From NCBI GenBank assembly GCA_018241325.1, contig JAFEEB010000011.1, positions 1 through 50,067 of the forward strand: a stretch of DNA of 50,067 nt, in the 5' to 3' direction. Shown here piece by piece: positions 34,127-45,226 of the stretch (the stretch's first letter is position 1; each line of letters opens with the position of its first letter). A program made the position numbers and the translations under genes. This DNA comes from Pseudomonadota bacterium. Lineage in GTDB: Bacteria; Pseudomonadota; Gammaproteobacteria; Burkholderiales; Burkholderiaceae_C. The notes beneath the pieces were generated by a model. It did no database searches, was not told where the DNA came from, and worked only from the letters and a program-made list of their open reading frames with translations.

Positions 34127-34531
34127 TCAAATTCTGCGGCGCTTTTGCGGGCGGCAGCCGTTGTGCGGCACCGGCGTCACGTCCGAGATCGAGTTGATGC
34201 GAATGCCGAGAGCCGCCAGTGCACGCACCGAGGACTCGCGACCCGGGCCGGGGCCCTTGATCTCGACGTCCACGTTCTTGATGCCCTGGTCGATCGCGGC
34301 GCGGCCCGCCACCTCGGAGGCCACCTGCGCGGCAAACGGCGTGGACTTGCGCGAGCCCTTGAAGCCCTGGCCGCCCGAGGACGCCCACGACAGCGCATTG
34401 CCCTGGCGGTCGGTGATGGTGATGATGGTGTTGTTGAACGACGCGTGCACGTGCGCAATGCCGTCCGCGATGTTCTTGCGGACTTTCTTGCGAACGCGTT
34501 GCGCGGCGTTGCTGGCGGGTGCTTTGGCCAT
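34127..34531 (-). CDS. rpsK: 30S ribosomal protein S11
   Basis: S11, 134 residues, a platform protein of the small subunit near the mRNA exit. Family signatures are [40 protein letters not shown] and, at the C-terminus, [16 protein letters not shown]. It starts at ATG 34531, 18 bases after rpsM. Full length with no anomalies. Confidence 0.98.
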   Translation of the reverse strand: MAKAPASNAAQRVRKKVRKNIADGIAHVHASFNNTIITITDRQGNALSWASSGGQGFKGSRKSTPFAAQVASEVAGRAAIDQGIKNVDVEIKGPGPGRESSVRALAALGIRINSISDVTPVPHNGCRPQKRRRI

Positions 34532-34549
34532 GTTGGGATGGTTCCTTGA

Positions 34550-34915
34550 TTATTTCTTCAGCGACTGCGCGGCCTTGCGCGGGCCCTTGCGCGTGCGGGC
34601 GTTGGTGCGGGTGCGCTGGCCGCGCATCGGCAGGCCGCGACGGTGGCGAAAGCCCCGATAGCAGCCGATGTCCATCAAGCGCTTGATGTTCATCGTGGTT
34701 TCGCGGCGCAGGTCACCCTCGATGGTGAACTTGGCGATCTGGTCGCGAATTTTTTCCTGGTCGCCGTCCGTCAGGTCCTTGACCTTCTTGGAGTAGGCGA
34801 TGCCGCAGGCGTCGCAAATGTTGCGCGCGGTCTGACGGCCGATGCCGAAGATCGCCGTCAGACCGATTTCGGTGTGCTTGTGCGGCGGAATGTTGATGCC
34901 AGCAATACGTGCCAT
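34550..34915 (-). CDS. rpsM: 30S ribosomal protein S13
   Basis: S13, 121 residues, located in the head of the small subunit and contacting the P-site tRNA. It starts [20 protein letters not shown] and has the C-terminal basic tail [20 protein letters not shown]. The preceding gene rpmJ ends 39 bases upstream. Confidence 0.98.
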   Translation of the reverse strand: MARIAGINIPPHKHTEIGLTAIFGIGRQTARNICDACGIAYSKKVKDLTDGDQEKIRDQIAKFTIEGDLRRETTMNIKRLMDIGCYRGFRHRRGLPMRGQRTRTNARTRKGPRKAAQSLKK

Positions 34916-34954
34916 GCTTGTGTCGTCCTGTAAACCTGAAGTCGCCTTGCCGAA

Positions 34955-35068
34955 TCAGCCTTGACGCTGCTTGTGACGCGGATCGGTGCAGATCACGCGC
35001 ACCACACCCTTGCGACGGATGATTTTGCAGTTGCGGCAAATTTTCTTGACCGAAGCTGAAACTCTCAT
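34955..35068 (-). CDS. rpmJ: 50S ribosomal protein L36
   Basis: A 37-residue protein on the minus strand, [20 protein letters not shown] at the N-terminus and a tail ending in PRHKQRQG. It is the zinc-binding form of L36: Cys11, Cys14, a third Cys and a His give the CxxC...C...H cluster. AGGAGAGTGAA precedes the ATG. It lies between secY and rpsM, where many bacteria also carry infA; only 81 bases separate it from secY, so infA is not here. Confidence 0.95.
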   Translation of the reverse strand: MRVSASVKKICRNCKIIRRKGVVRVICTDPRHKQRQG

Positions 35069-35149
35069 TTCACTCTCCTAAAACCCTTGTGTGTCCGATG
35101 CCGACAGCCCGGCCGGACCGCCTTCTCTCTTGTCTCGATTGCGACGCGC

Positions 35150-36469
35150 TCAACCGTTGAGCGTCGTCTTGAAATTGGCCTTCTTGAGCAACGACTCGTA
35201 TTGCTGGCTCATCATGTAGTTCTGCACCTGGGCCATGAAGTCCATGGTGACCACCACCAGAATCAGCAACGAGGTGCCGCCGAAGTAGAACGGCACGTTG
35301 TAGCGCAAGATCAGAAACTCCGGCAGCAGGCACACCAGCGTCACGTAGATCGCGCCCACCAGCGTCAGCCGCATCAGAATCTTGTCGATGTACTTGGCGG
35401 TTTGCTCGCCGGGGCGAATGCCGGGGACGAACGCACCGCTCTTCTTCAGGTTGTCGGCGGTTTCGCGGCTGTTGAACACCAGCGCCGTGTAGAAGAAGCA
35501 GAAGAAAATGATCGCCGCCGCGTACAGCATCACGTAGATCGGCTGGCCCGGCGACAGCGTGGAGGCGATGTCCTTGAGCCACAGCATCGAGTCGCCCGTG
35601 CTGAACCAGCCCACCACGGTGGCCGGCAGCAGGATGATCGACGAAGCGAAGATCGGCGGAATCACGCCGGCCATGTTCAGCTTGAGCGGCAGGTGCGAGG
35701 ACTGACCGCCATACACCTTGTTGCCCACCTGACGGCGCGCGTAGTTGACCAGGATCTTGCGCATGCCGCGCTCGACATACACCACGAAGTACGTCACCAG
35801 GCACACCACGGCCACGATGAACAGCGCGACGATGATGCTCATCGCGCCGGTGCGCACCAGCTCCGCCAGACCACCCACGGCACCCGGCAAACCGGCTGCG
35901 ATGCCCGCGAAGATCAGGATGGAGATGCCGTTGCCCAAACCGCGCTCGGTGATCTGCTCGCCCAGCCACATCAGGAACATGCTGCCCGCAGCCAGGCTGA
36001 CCACCGCGGTCAGGCGAAAGCCCCAGCCCGGATTGATGACCAGGCCTTGGGAGGCCTCCAGCGCCACGGCGATGCCGAAGGACTGGAACAGGCACAGACC
36101 CAGCGTGCCGTAGCGCGTGTACTGCGTGATCTTGCGCTGGCCGGCCTGGCCCTCTTTCTTGAGGGCCTCGAAGGTCGGCAACACGTAGGTCATCAATTGC
36201 ATGATGATCGACGCGGAGATGTAGGGCATGATGCCCAGCGCGAACACGGTAAAGCGTGACAGCGCGCCACCCGAGAACATGTTGAACAGGTTCAGGATGC
36301 CGCCTTGCTGGTTCTGGAACAGCTGGCGCAGCTGGTCGGGATTGATGCCGGGCACGGGAATGTGCGCACCGATCCGGTACACGACCAGCGCGCCCAGCAG
36401 AAAGAACAGGCGGCGGCGCAGATCGCCGTATTTGCCTGTCTTCGCGACTTGGTTTGCGCCCGTAGCCAC
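35150..36469 (-). CDS. secY: Preprotein translocase subunit SecY
   Basis: Central channel subunit of the Sec translocon in the inner membrane, 439 residues with ten membrane helices. It begins at a GTG (36469) with [20 protein letters not shown]. The plug and pore region has [16 protein letters not shown], and the cytosolic loop [20 protein letters not shown] is typical. In the standard spc-operon position after rplO, 30 bases downstream. Confidence 0.98.
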   Translation of the reverse strand: MATGANQVAKTGKYGDLRRRLFFLLGALVVYRIGAHIPVPGINPDQLRQLFQNQQGGILNLFNMFSGGALSRFTVFALGIMPYISASIIMQLMTYVLPTFEALKKEGQAGQRKITQYTRYGTLGLCLFQSFGIAVALEASQGLVINPGWGFRLTAVVSLAAGSMFLMWLGEQITERGLGNGISILIFAGIAAGLPGAVGGLAELVRTGAMSIIVALFIVAVVCLVTYFVVYVERGMRKILVNYARRQVGNKVYGGQSSHLPLKLNMAGVIPPIFASSIILLPATVVGWFSTGDSMLWLKDIASTLSPGQPIYVMLYAAAIIFFCFFYTALVFNSRETADNLKKSGAFVPGIRPGEQTAKYIDKILMRLTLVGAIYVTLVCLLPEFLILRYNVPFYFGGTSLLILVVVTMDFMAQVQNYMMSQQYESLLKKANFKTTLNG

Positions 36470-36499
36470 TTGGTCAATCCACCTTCAAGAATGCCGGCA

Positions 36500-36931
36500 T
36501 CAAGCCAGCGAACCGCCCGCGGCCTCGATCGCCGCTTTCGCGCCGGCCGTGGCCCCGATGCCCGTCAGCTTGACAGCGCGGGTGAGCTCGCCGTTCTTGA
36601 TGACCTTGACCACCTTGGTCAGGCCGCGCACCAGGCCGGCCTGCTTGAGCGAAAGCAGGTCCACCTCGGGCTGGCCCAGGCGCTCCAGGTCACCCAGGGT
36701 GATCTCGGCGTTGAACTGAAGCGACACCGACTTGAAGCCGCGCTTGGGCAGACGGCGCTGCAGCGGCATCTGACCGCCCTCGAAGCCGACCTTGTGGTAG
36801 CCGCCCGCACGGGACTTCTGGCCCTTGTGGCCGCGCCCGGCGGTCTTGCCCAGGCCCGAACCAATGCCGCGCCCGACGCGTCGACGCGCGCGCTTGGCGC
36901 CGTCTGCGGGTTTGATGCTGTTGAGTTCCAT
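36500..36931 (-). CDS. rplO: 50S ribosomal protein L15
   Basis: L15, 143 residues, a late large-subunit assembly protein. The N-terminal Gly/Arg-rich extension is typical: [20 protein letters not shown], then [17 protein letters not shown]. It starts at ATG 36931, 12 bases after rpmD. Confidence 0.97.
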   Translation of the reverse strand: MELNSIKPADGAKRARRRVGRGIGSGLGKTAGRGHKGQKSRAGGYHKVGFEGGQMPLQRRLPKRGFKSVSLQFNAEITLGDLERLGQPEVDLLSLKQAGLVRGLTKVVKVIKNGELTRAVKLTGIGATAGAKAAIEAAGGSLA

Positions 36932-36943
36932 GTCGCAAATTCC

Positions 36944-37129
36944 TCAGACGATGCGGACCAGATAGTCGATCTTGTTGATCATGCCGCGCACCGCCGGCGT
37001 GTCCTGCAGCTCGCGCGTGCTGTTGACCTTGCGCAGGCCCAGCCCGCGCACCGTGGCGCGATGGTCCGCTTTGCAACCGATGGGGCTGCGCACGAGTTGG
37101 ACCGTGACGGTCTTTTGTTGGGTTGTCAT
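36944..37129 (-). CDS. rpmD: 50S ribosomal protein L30
   Basis: L30, 61 residues, with [20 protein letters not shown] and the conserved [20 protein letters not shown]. It lies between rpsE (14-base gap) and rplO (12-base gap), the normal order. Confidence 0.96.
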   Translation of the reverse strand: MTTQQKTVTVQLVRSPIGCKADHRATVRGLGLRKVNSTRELQDTPAVRGMINKIDYLVRIV

Positions 37130-37143
37130 GCCATCTCTCCGGT

Positions 37144-37665
37144 TCAGGCGGTGAAGATGTCTTCGACCGACTTGCCGCGCTTGGCCGCCACTTCGGCGGG
37201 GGTGGTGCCCTTGTTCAGGGCGTCCAGCGTGGCGCGCACCATGTTGTAGGGGTTGGACGTGCCGTGGCTCTTGGCCACGATGTCGGTGATGCCGAGCACC
37301 TCGAACACCGCGCGCATCGGGCCGCCGGCGATGATGCCGGTCCCGCGGGGCGCCGGCGCCATCATCACGGTGGCGGCGCCGTGGCGACCGGTCACGTTGT
37401 GATGGATCGTGCCGTCCTTGAGCGAGACCTTGCGCAGGTTGCGGCGCGCCTCGTCCATGGCCTTTTGCACGGCAGCGGGCACTTCCTTGGACTTGCCCTT
37501 GCCCATGCCGACGCGGCCGTCGCCGTCGCCCACCACGGTGAGCGCGGCAAAACCCAGAATCCGGCCGCCCTTGACCACCTTGGTCACGCGGTTGACGGAA
37601 ATCATCTTCTCGCGCAGGCCGTCCTCGGGACCGTCGCCTTGCGTTCTCGCTTGAAACTTAGCCAT
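37144..37665 (-). CDS. rpsE: 30S ribosomal protein S5
   Basis: S5, 173 residues, involved in decoding fidelity and mRNA helicase activity at the entry site. It has [20 protein letters not shown], the Gly-rich loop [19 protein letters not shown] and [19 protein letters not shown]. Normal length; 17 bases after rplR. Confidence 0.98.
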   Translation of the reverse strand: MAKFQARTQGDGPEDGLREKMISVNRVTKVVKGGRILGFAALTVVGDGDGRVGMGKGKSKEVPAAVQKAMDEARRNLRKVSLKDGTIHHNVTGRHGAATVMMAPAPRGTGIIAGGPMRAVFEVLGITDIVAKSHGTSNPYNMVRATLDALNKGTTPAEVAAKRGKSVEDIFTA

Positions 37666-37682
37666 CTTGTCCGTCCTTGCGA

Positions 37683-38048
37683 TCAGAATTGCAGGCCCGC
37701 TTCGCGGGCTGCTTCGGCCAGCGCCTTGACGCGGCCGTGGTAGGCAAAACCGGCGCGATCGAACGCGACCTGCTCGACACCGGCGGCCTTGGCGCGCTCG
37801 GCAATGCGCTTGCCGATCACCTGGGCGGCGGACACGTTGGCCCCCTTGCCCGCGGCGCCCAGCTGCTTGCGCATTTCGGCTTCGGCGGTGGAGGCGCTGG
37901 CCAGCACCTTGGTGCCGTCGCCGGAGATGACGGCGGCATAGATGTGCAGGTTGGTGCGGTTGACCGTCAGACGCGCCACACCTTGCGTGGCGATACGGAT
38001 GCGCGTCTGGCGGGCACGGCGAAGACGCTGCTCTTTCTTGGTGATCAT
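37683..38048 (-). CDS. rplR: 50S ribosomal protein L18
   Basis: L18, 121 residues, a 5S rRNA-binding protein. Signatures are [40 protein letters not shown] and the C-terminal [20 protein letters not shown]. It starts at ATG 38048, 11 bases after rplF. Confidence 0.97.
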   Translation of the reverse strand: MITKKEQRLRRARQTRIRIATQGVARLTVNRTNLHIYAAVISGDGTKVLASASTAEAEMRKQLGAAGKGANVSAAQVIGKRIAERAKAAGVEQVAFDRAGFAYHGRVKALAEAAREAGLQF

Positions 38049-38059
38049 GATGCAGGTCC

Positions 38060-38593
38060 TTATTTCTTCTTGGTTTCCTTGATCGTCACCTTCTCGTCCG
38101 CGTAGCGGATGCCCTTGCCCTTGTAGGGCTCGGGCGGACGAGCGGCACGGATCACGGCGGCCATCTGGCCGACGGCCTGGCGATCGGCGCCCTTGACGAC
38201 GATCTCGGTCGGCGCCGGGGTTTCGACCTTCAGGCCCGCGGGCATGTCGAAGTTGACGGGGTGCGAAAAACCGATCGACAGGTTGAGCTTGTTGCCCTGG
38301 GCCTGCGCGCGGAAACCCACGCCCACCAGGGTCAGCTTCTTCTCGAAGCCCTTGCTCACGCCCACCACCATGTTGTTGACCAGCTGGCGCATGGTGCCGC
38401 TCATGGCGTTGGCTTCGCGCGACTCGCCCACCGGAGCAAAGCTCAGGTTGGCGCCATCGGCAGCGATCTTGACCAGCGGGTTGGTGGCCAGCTTGAGCTC
38501 GCCACCCGAGCCCTTGACGGTGATCAGCCCGTCACCGAGCTTGACGTCCACGCCAGCCGGCACGGACACACCCATTTTTGCGATACGCGACAT
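38060..38593 (-). CDS. rplF: 50S ribosomal protein L6
   Basis: L6, 177 residues with two repeated domains, near the sarcin-ricin and GTPase-centre region. It starts [20 protein letters not shown] and ends with the family hallmark [20 protein letters not shown]. It is 12 bases after rpsH. Confidence 0.97.
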   Translation of the reverse strand: MSRIAKMGVSVPAGVDVKLGDGLITVKGSGGELKLATNPLVKIAADGANLSFAPVGESREANAMSGTMRQLVNNMVVGVSKGFEKKLTLVGVGFRAQAQGNKLNLSIGFSHPVNFDMPAGLKVETPAPTEIVVKGADRQAVGQMAAVIRAARPPEPYKGKGIRYADEKVTIKETKKK

Positions 38594-38605
38594 CTGAATT
38601 TCTCC

Positions 38606-39001
38606 TTAGGCCACGTAGCACAGCACTTCGCCGCCGACACCGGTGGCGCGCGCCTTGCGATCGGTCATCACGCCCTGGGGGGTGGTGACGATGGCCACGC
38701 CCAGGCCGTTCATGACCTGGGGAATGGCGCCCGCGCCCTTGTACACGCGCAGGCCGGGACGGCTGACGCGCTCGATGCGCTCGATGACCGGGCGACCGGC
38801 GTAGTACTTGAGGGCGATTTCCAGCTCGGACTTGCCGCCTTCGGACTTGATTTCGAAACCGTCGATGTAGCCCTCGTCCTTCAGGACCTGGGCAATGGCC
38901 ACCTTGACCTTGGACGACGGTACCGACACGGTTTGCTTGGCCACCATCTGCGCGTTGCGGATGCGCGTCAGCAGGTCGGCAATCGGATCACTCATGCTCA
39001 T
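38606..39001 (-). CDS. rpsH: 30S ribosomal protein S8
   Basis: S8, 131 residues, a primary 16S rRNA binder and, in E. coli, translational repressor of the spc operon. It starts [20 protein letters not shown], with a second possible ATG two codons in. It ends with the conserved [20 protein letters not shown] and GGEVLCYVA. Confidence 0.97.
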   Translation of the reverse strand: MSMSDPIADLLTRIRNAQMVAKQTVSVPSSKVKVAIAQVLKDEGYIDGFEIKSEGGKSELEIALKYYAGRPVIERIERVSRPGLRVYKGAGAIPQVMNGLGVAIVTTPQGVMTDRKARATGVGGEVLCYVA

Positions 39002-39020
39002 GTTGTGTTTCTCCTGCCGA

Positions 39021-39326
39021 TTACCAGCTGGCCTTGGTCACGCCGGGGATCTGGCCTTCGAAGGCCAGCTCGCGCACCTTGGCACGGGCCAGGCCGAACT
39101 GGCGGAAGGTGCCGCGCGGACGACCGGTGATTTCGCAGCGGTTGCGCTGGCGCGTGGGATTGGCGTTGCGCGGGAGCTTTTGCAGCGCCAGGCGAGCCTG
39201 CGCGCGCTCTTCGTCGCTGCGCTTGGCATCATTGGCGATGGCCTTGAGCTCGGCGTGCTTCTTGGCGTACTTGGCGACGAGTTTCTCGCGCTTGAGTTCG
39301 CGTTCGATCAATGCGGTTTTTGCCAC
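39021..39326 (-). CDS. rpsN: 30S ribosomal protein S14
   Basis: S14, 101 residues, the long zinc-independent form without CxxC pairs. It begins at a GTG (39326): [20 protein letters not shown]. The C-terminal block [20 protein letters not shown] is typical. It lies 10 bases after rplE. Confidence 0.97.
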   Translation of the reverse strand: MAKTALIERELKREKLVAKYAKKHAELKAIANDAKRSDEERAQARLALQKLPRNANPTRQRNRCEITGRPRGTFRQFGLARAKVRELAFEGQIPGVTKASW

Positions 39327-39336
39327 AACGTCACCC

Positions 39337-39876
39337 TCAGTTCTTGAACGGAAAACGGAAAGCCGCGAGCAGTGCCTTGCACTCTTCGTCGGTCTTGGCC
39401 GTGGTCGTGATGCTGATGTTCAGGCCACGCAGGGCGTCGACCTTGTCGTATTCGATCTCGGGGAAGATGATCTGCTCTTTGACGCCCACGTTGTAGTTGC
39501 CGCGGCCGTCGAACGAGCGCCCCGAAATGCCGCGGAAGTCACGCACGCGCGGCAGCGCCACGGTGACGAAGCGGTCGAGAAATTCATACATGCGCGCACC
39601 GCGCAGGGTGACCATGGTGCCGATCGCCTGCTGCTCGCGGATCTTGAAGCCGGCGATGGCCTTCTTGGCCTTGGTGACCACGGGCTTCTGGCCGGCGATC
39701 TTGGTCAGGTCGCCCACGGCGTTGTCCATGATCTTCTTGTCGGCGACGGCCTCGCTCACGCCCATGTTGAGCGTGATCTTGGTCAGGCGCGGAACCTGCA
39801 TGGGCGACTTGTAGCCGAACTTCTTGATCAGCTCGGGCGCCACTTTTTCGCGGTAGTGTTGTTGCAATCGTGCCAT
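39337..39876 (-). CDS. rplE: 50S ribosomal protein L5
   Basis: L5, 179 residues, a 5S rRNA-binding protein of the central protuberance. It has [40 protein letters not shown] and [20 protein letters not shown]. Eight bases separate it from rplX. Confidence 0.98.
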   Translation of the reverse strand: MARLQQHYREKVAPELIKKFGYKSPMQVPRLTKITLNMGVSEAVADKKIMDNAVGDLTKIAGQKPVVTKAKKAIAGFKIREQQAIGTMVTLRGARMYEFLDRFVTVALPRVRDFRGISGRSFDGRGNYNVGVKEQIIFPEIEYDKVDALRGLNISITTTAKTDEECKALLAAFRFPFKN

Positions 39877-39884
39877 GGTGAACC

Positions 39885-40202
39885 TCAGACCTTGATCTCG
39901 TCGCCGCTGGACTTGAACACGCGCACGCGGGTGCCGTCCTGCAGGGTCTTGATGCCGACGCGGTCGGCCTTGCCGCTCGTCTTGTTGTAGATCGCCACGT
40001 TGGACTGCTGGATCGGCATCGCCTTCTCGATGATGCCGCCCTGCACGCCCTTCATGGGGTTGGGCTTGGCGTGTTTCTTGACGATGTTGATGCCGTCCAC
40101 CACCACGCGGTCTTCGTCCACGCGCAGCGACACCGTGCCGCGCTTGCCCTTGTCGCGGCCGGCGATCACGATGACCTCATCGCCCTTGCGAATCTTGTTC
40201 AT
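39885..40202 (-). CDS. rplX: 50S ribosomal protein L24
   Basis: L24, 105 residues, an early assembly protein with a KOW motif ([20 protein letters not shown]). It continues with [20 protein letters not shown]. The ATG at 40202 is 14 bases after the rplN stop; the longer open frame upstream lies within rplN in another frame and is not real. Confidence 0.97.
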   Translation of the reverse strand: MNKIRKGDEVIVIAGRDKGKRGTVSLRVDEDRVVVDGINIVKKHAKPNPMKGVQGGIIEKAMPIQQSNVAIYNKTSGKADRVGIKTLQDGTRVRVFKSSGDEIKV

Positions 40203-40216
40203 GACTTCGCCTTTCC

Positions 40217-40585
40217 TTACAGGACTTCGGGAGCGAGCGACACGATCTTCATGAAGCGCTCGGTGCGCAGCTCGCGCGTGACCGGGCCGAAGATGCGGGT
40301 GCCGATGGGCTCCAGCTTGTTGTTGAGCAGCACGGCGGCGTTGCCGTCGAACTTGATGAGCGAGCCGTCGCCACGGCGGATGCCCTTGGCGGTGCGCACC
40401 ACGACGGCGCTGTAGATCTCGCCCTTCTTGACGCGACCGCGCGGCGCAGCCTCCTTGACGCTCACCTTGATGATGTCGCCCACGCTGGCGTAACGCCGCT
40501 TGGAGCCGCCCAGCACCTTGATGCACATGACGGACTTGGCGCCGGTATTGTCGGCAACCTCGAGCCTGGATTCAGTCTGGATCAT
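40217..40585 (-). CDS. rplN: 50S ribosomal protein L14 (first gene of the local ribosomal operon)
   Basis: L14, 122 residues, at the subunit interface. It has [20 protein letters not shown], the RNA-binding [20 protein letters not shown] and [20 protein letters not shown]. In most bacteria rplN follows rpsQ in a continuous S10-spc cluster; here the gene before it is glpD, with a strong promoter between, so the spc operon is an independent unit. The leader between promoter and ATG is about 155 bases and contains a GC-rich hairpin. Confidence 0.98.
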   Translation of the reverse strand: MIQTESRLEVADNTGAKSVMCIKVLGGSKRRYASVGDIIKVSVKEAAPRGRVKKGEIYSAVVVRTAKGIRRGDGSLIKFDGNAAVLLNNKLEPIGTRIFGPVTRELRTERFMKIVSLAPEVL

Positions 40586-40609
40586 TGTTCAATGTTTCCC
40601 AACTTGCAC

Positions 40610-40630
40610 CCGGCGCGCCAAACGCGCCGG
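40610..40630 (-). other. GC hairpin in the rplN leader
   Basis: A perfect 8-bp stem (40610-40617 with 40623-40630, ccggcgcg/cgcgccgg) with a 5-base loop lies about 25 bases before the rplN ATG. No U-tract follows, so it is not a terminator. It may be a translational or processing control element of the spc operon. Confidence 0.45.
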
Positions 40631-40745
40631 ATCAGTCTTGGGCCCGGCGCTTCCTGTCGGCAAGCACTCAAGCGGAGTGCCGGCCTTGGCAAAAAGCGCC
40701 TTGCGGGGCTGAAATTCTTGCGCCCAATAATGAGCGAAGCCCTTG

Positions 40746-40774
40746 ATTATGGCAGATTGCAAAAGGTGAGTCAA
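40746..40774 (-). promoter_or_regulatory. Strong sigma-70 promoter of the spc operon
   Basis: On the minus strand TTGACT (40769-40774), a 17-bp spacer and CATAAT (40746-40751) form a near-consensus promoter. It begins eight bases after the glpD stop and points toward rplN. A 5-bp CCCCG/CGGGG hairpin spans the glpD stop and may weakly terminate the upstream transcript. Confidence 0.75.
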
Positions 40775-40782
40775 GCACCCCG

Positions 40783-42363
40783 TCAGGCCGGGGCTTTGGC
40801 GTACGCGGCTGCCAGCTGTTCGAAGCCGCCCGCGTCGGGGTCGCGCCCCAGCTCCTGGCGCAGGATGTCGGCCACGGCGGGTGCGGCGCCGGCCGCCTGC
40901 GCGGCGTCCAGAAAGAGCAGGCGGCAGCGGCGCGCCAGCACGTCCTCGACCGTGCGGGCGTACTCGAAGCGCGCGGCAAAGCGCACCATGGCCTCGGACA
41001 AGCCACCGGCCAGCCAATGCCCGGCCCCCGGCAAGGCGGCCACGGCGGCGGCTTCGCCTCCATAGGTGTGCAGGCCCTGCGGCCCGCTGATGGGGGCCGT
41101 CTGCGCCCCCGCCGCGCCCACCAGCGTGAGCCGGGCGGTGCGCGAGGGCCCACGCGGCGGCAGACGGCCGCTGTCCACGCAGTGCTGAAGCACGTCCTCA
41201 GCCATGGCGCGGTAGGTGGTCCACTTGCCGCCCGTCACCGTGACCAGGCCCGAGCGCGCCACGCGCACCGTGTGCTCGCGGCTGATGGCCTTGGTGGCGC
41301 CCGGCTCGTCGGAGGGCTTGACCAGCGGGCGCATGCCGGCCCAGCTGCTCAGGATGTCGGTGCGCGCGGGCGCGCGCCGCAGGTAGCGCGCGGCCTCGGT
41401 CAGGATGAAGTCCACCTCGGCGGCCAGCGGGCGCGGCTCCAGCGGCACGTCGGTGCGCGGGGTGTCGGTGGTGCCCAGGATCAGCTTGCCCAACCAGGGC
41501 ACGGCAAACAGCACGCGGCCGTCGTGCGTGCTGGGCACCAGCAGGGCGTGCTCGCCGGGCAGAAAGGACTGGTCAACGACCAGGTGCACGCCTTGGCTGG
41601 GCTCGACCATGGGCTGCACGGTTTGGCCGGCGGCGCGCGCGTCTTGCTGGCGCAGCGCGTCCACCCACACGCCGGTGGCGTTGACGATGCAGCCGGCCTG
41701 CACGCAAAACTCGCGCCCGCTCTCGGCATCGCGCAGGCGCAGGCCGACGGCGCTGCCGCCCTCGTGCAGCACCTCGAGGGCCTCGCAGTAGTTCAGCAGC
41801 AGCGCGCCATACTGCGCCGCCGTGCGCGCCAGGGCCAGGGCCAGGCGCGCGTCGTCGAACTGGCCGTCCCAGTACTTGACGCCGCCCTTCAGGCCCTGTG
41901 GCTGCACGCCGGGCAGCAGGCGCTGGGTCTGGCCCGCGCCCAGCCATTCGGTGCGCCCCAGCCCGGCACTGCCGGCCAGCAGGTCGTACAGCTTCAGGCC
42001 AACACCGTAGAACGGCGTCTCCCACAGCTTGTAGGAGGGCATGACGAAGGCCAGCGGCTGCGCCAGGTGCGGCGCGCTGTGCAGGATGTGCACGCGCTCG
42101 TGCAGCGCCTCGCGCACCAGGTGGATGTCGCCCTGCGCCAGGTAGCGCACGCCGCCGTGCACCAGCTTGGTGGCGCGCGAGGAGGTGCCCTTGGCGAAGT
42201 CGTGCGCCTCCACCAGCAGCACGCGGTGGCCGCGCTGGGCCGCGTCCAGCGCCACGCCCAGGCCGGTGGCGCCGCCGCCCACCACAGCCAGGTCGTAGCG
42301 CACCGGCTCGGCCAGGCGCTGCAGCAAGGCGGCGCGGTCGGTGGGCAGGGGGGTGTCGGTCAT
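40783..42363 (-). CDS. glpD: Aerobic glycerol-3-phosphate dehydrogenase
   Basis: FAD-dependent membrane-associated enzyme oxidising glycerol-3-phosphate to dihydroxyacetone phosphate with electrons to quinone. It has 526 residues. The FAD-binding start is YDLAVVGGGATGLGVALDAA, followed by GTSSRATKLVHGGVRYLAQG and, in the C-terminal half, RVARSGLVTVTGGKWTTYRA. The ATG at 42363 is preferred; the extension to 42408 runs into a repeat element and is unlikely to be translated. glpK lies upstream on the same strand; no glpF or glpR is present. Confidence 0.96.
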   Translation of the reverse strand: MTDTPLPTDRAALLQRLAEPVRYDLAVVGGGATGLGVALDAAQRGHRVLLVEAHDFAKGTSSRATKLVHGGVRYLAQGDIHLVREALHERVHILHSAPHLAQPLAFVMPSYKLWETPFYGVGLKLYDLLAGSAGLGRTEWLGAGQTQRLLPGVQPQGLKGGVKYWDGQFDDARLALALARTAAQYGALLLNYCEALEVLHEGGSAVGLRLRDAESGREFCVQAGCIVNATGVWVDALRQQDARAAGQTVQPMVEPSQGVHLVVDQSFLPGEHALLVPSTHDGRVLFAVPWLGKLILGTTDTPRTDVPLEPRPLAAEVDFILTEAARYLRRAPARTDILSSWAGMRPLVKPSDEPGATKAISREHTVRVARSGLVTVTGGKWTTYRAMAEDVLQHCVDSGRLPPRGPSRTARLTLVGAAGAQTAPISGPQGLHTYGGEAAAVAALPGAGHWLAGGLSEAMVRFAARFEYARTVEDVLARRCRLLFLDAAQAAGAAPAVADILRQELGRDPDAGGFEQLAAAYAKAPA

Positions 42364-42379
42364 GACTGTGTAGCTCTGA

Positions 42380-42429
42380 TTCTGATAGCTGCTTGCGCTT
42401 GTTGGCAATGCGCTAGAGGCGGATTTTAT
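42380..42429 (+). repeat. Interspersed palindromic repeat, copy upstream of glpD
   Basis: Fifty bases containing TGATAGCTGCTTGCGCTTG at the left and GCGCTAGAGGCGGATTTTA at the right; the GCGCT blocks are in inverted arrangement. It aligns ungapped (38/50) with 26641-26690 on the other strand. It lies in the 275-base gap between glpK and glpD, 17 bases from the glpD start; the rest of that gap shows no gene, only a possible CATAAA -10 (42424-42429). Confidence 0.7.
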
Positions 42430-42638
42430 GCTTGCAGACCCATTGAGGCATGTCCGTCATGGATCGCGCAGGGCGCCCCCCGCAACGCACCAACCCAAAG
42501 AGCCCAATGGCCGCGGAGCAGGCCGGGCCAGCGATCGCCGTGGCCGGGGTCTCCCCGGTCACTGGCGAGCCTTGCAGGCCGCGCCGACGCGCGCGCACCG
42601 GGCGCAGCATCGCGCAGCGAGTGAAGACTGGGGCTGTG

Positions 42639-44165
<1,527 letters not shown>

Positions 44166-44277
44166 GGCGGCAAGCGTAGCGGATGGCCCGCGCCGACACC
44201 AGCGGACCTACACTGCATGCTCCCGCAGCCGTCCCCGCGGTCGCGCTGCCCATTGCAAACGACCGACCCCATCGACC

Positions 44278-45123
44278 ATGAGCGCACCCACCTTTGCCCC
44301 AAGCACCCGCATCGCCTTCATCGGCGGCGGCAACATGGCCAGTGCCGTCATCGGCGGGCTGATCCAGCGTGGGCTGCCGGCGGCGCAGATCGCCGTGGTC
44401 GAGCCCTTCGAAGCGGCGCGCACCGCCCTGCGCGAGCACCATGGCATCGACGCCCTGCCCACCGCCGGCGCCGCGCTGGCCGGCGCCGACCTGCTGGTCT
44501 GGGCCGTCAAGCCGCAAAGCTTTCAGGCCGCTGCCGCGCCCGTGGCGGCGCATGCGGGCGGCGCGCTGCAACTGTCGGTGATGGCGGGCATCCGCTCGGA
44601 CGCCATCGCCAAGGCCACGGGCAGCGCCCGCATCGTGCGCTGCATGCCCAACACGCCGGCGCTGGTCGGGCGCGGCATGACCGGCCTGTTTGCCGGCCCC
44701 GCCGCCACCGCCGCCGACCGCGCGCTGGCCGAAGCGGTGATCCGCACCACGGGCGACGCGCTGTGGGTGGAGCGCGAGGAGCAGCTGGACGCCGTCACCG
44801 CGCTGTCGGGCTCGGGCCCGGCCTATGTGTTTTATTTTCTGGAGGCGATGCAGCAGGCGGGCGTCGAGCTGGGCCTGACGCCTGAGCAGGCGCGCACGCT
44901 GGCGGTGGGCACCTTTGCCGGCGGCGCGCACTTGGCGGGCGCATCCGCCGAGCCGCTGGCCACCCTGCGCGAGCGCGTGACCAGCAAGGGCGGTACCACC
45001 CACGCCGCGCTGACCGCGCTGGAGCAGGCGGGCGTGAAGACCGCCTTCGTCAAGGCCATGCACGCGGCCTGCGTGCGGGCGGCGGAGCTGGGCGACGAGT
45101 TCGGGCGCACGCCCCCGCACTGA
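44278..45123 (+). CDS. proC: Pyrroline-5-carboxylate reductase
   Basis: Last enzyme of proline synthesis, reducing pyrroline-5-carboxylate with NAD(P)H. It has 281 residues. Signatures are the Rossmann start IAFIGGGNMASAVIGGLIQR, the RCMPNTPALVGRGMTGLF segment, and the C-terminal helix region ALSGSGPAYVFYFLEAMQ with LRERVTSKGGTTHAALTALE. The ATG at 44278 fits family length; the longer open frame upstream overlaps glpK. A terminator hairpin follows 27 bases after the stop. Confidence 0.97.
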   Translation: MSAPTFAPSTRIAFIGGGNMASAVIGGLIQRGLPAAQIAVVEPFEAARTALREHHGIDALPTAGAALAGADLLVWAVKPQSFQAAAAPVAAHAGGALQLSVMAGIRSDAIAKATGSARIVRCMPNTPALVGRGMTGLFAGPAATAADRALAEAVIRTTGDALWVEREEQLDAVTALSGSGPAYVFYFLEAMQQAGVELGLTPEQARTLAVGTFAGGAHLAGASAEPLATLRERVTSKGGTTHAALTALEQAGVKTAFVKAMHAACVRAAELGDEFGRTPPH

Positions 45124-45150
45124 GCCGCACGACCCCCACCGCGGCCACGA

Positions 45151-45177
45151 AAAAGCGCCCCACGAAGGGGCGCTTTT
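45151..45177. terminator. Bidirectional terminator between proC and the DUF11 gene
   Basis: A perfect 11-bp inverted repeat, aaaagcgcccc and ggggcgctttt with a 5-base loop. The A/T ends give a U-run on both strands, so it can end proC and the convergent DUF11 transcript. Confidence 0.85.
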
Positions 45178-45226
45178 GCATGGGCTCGGCAGGCCGGGCG
45201 AGGGACCTCCCCGCCCGCCGCCGGGG

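Noticed and set aside
35069-35149. Missing infA between secY and rpmJ as gene loss
   Set aside because: Only 81 bases are available, but infA is often located elsewhere in this group; absence here is no evidence of loss from the genome.
42413-42610. 65-codon minus-strand frame between glpK and glpD
   Set aside because: Composition is unremarkable for random GC-rich DNA, it runs through the interspersed repeat, and no family is recognised.
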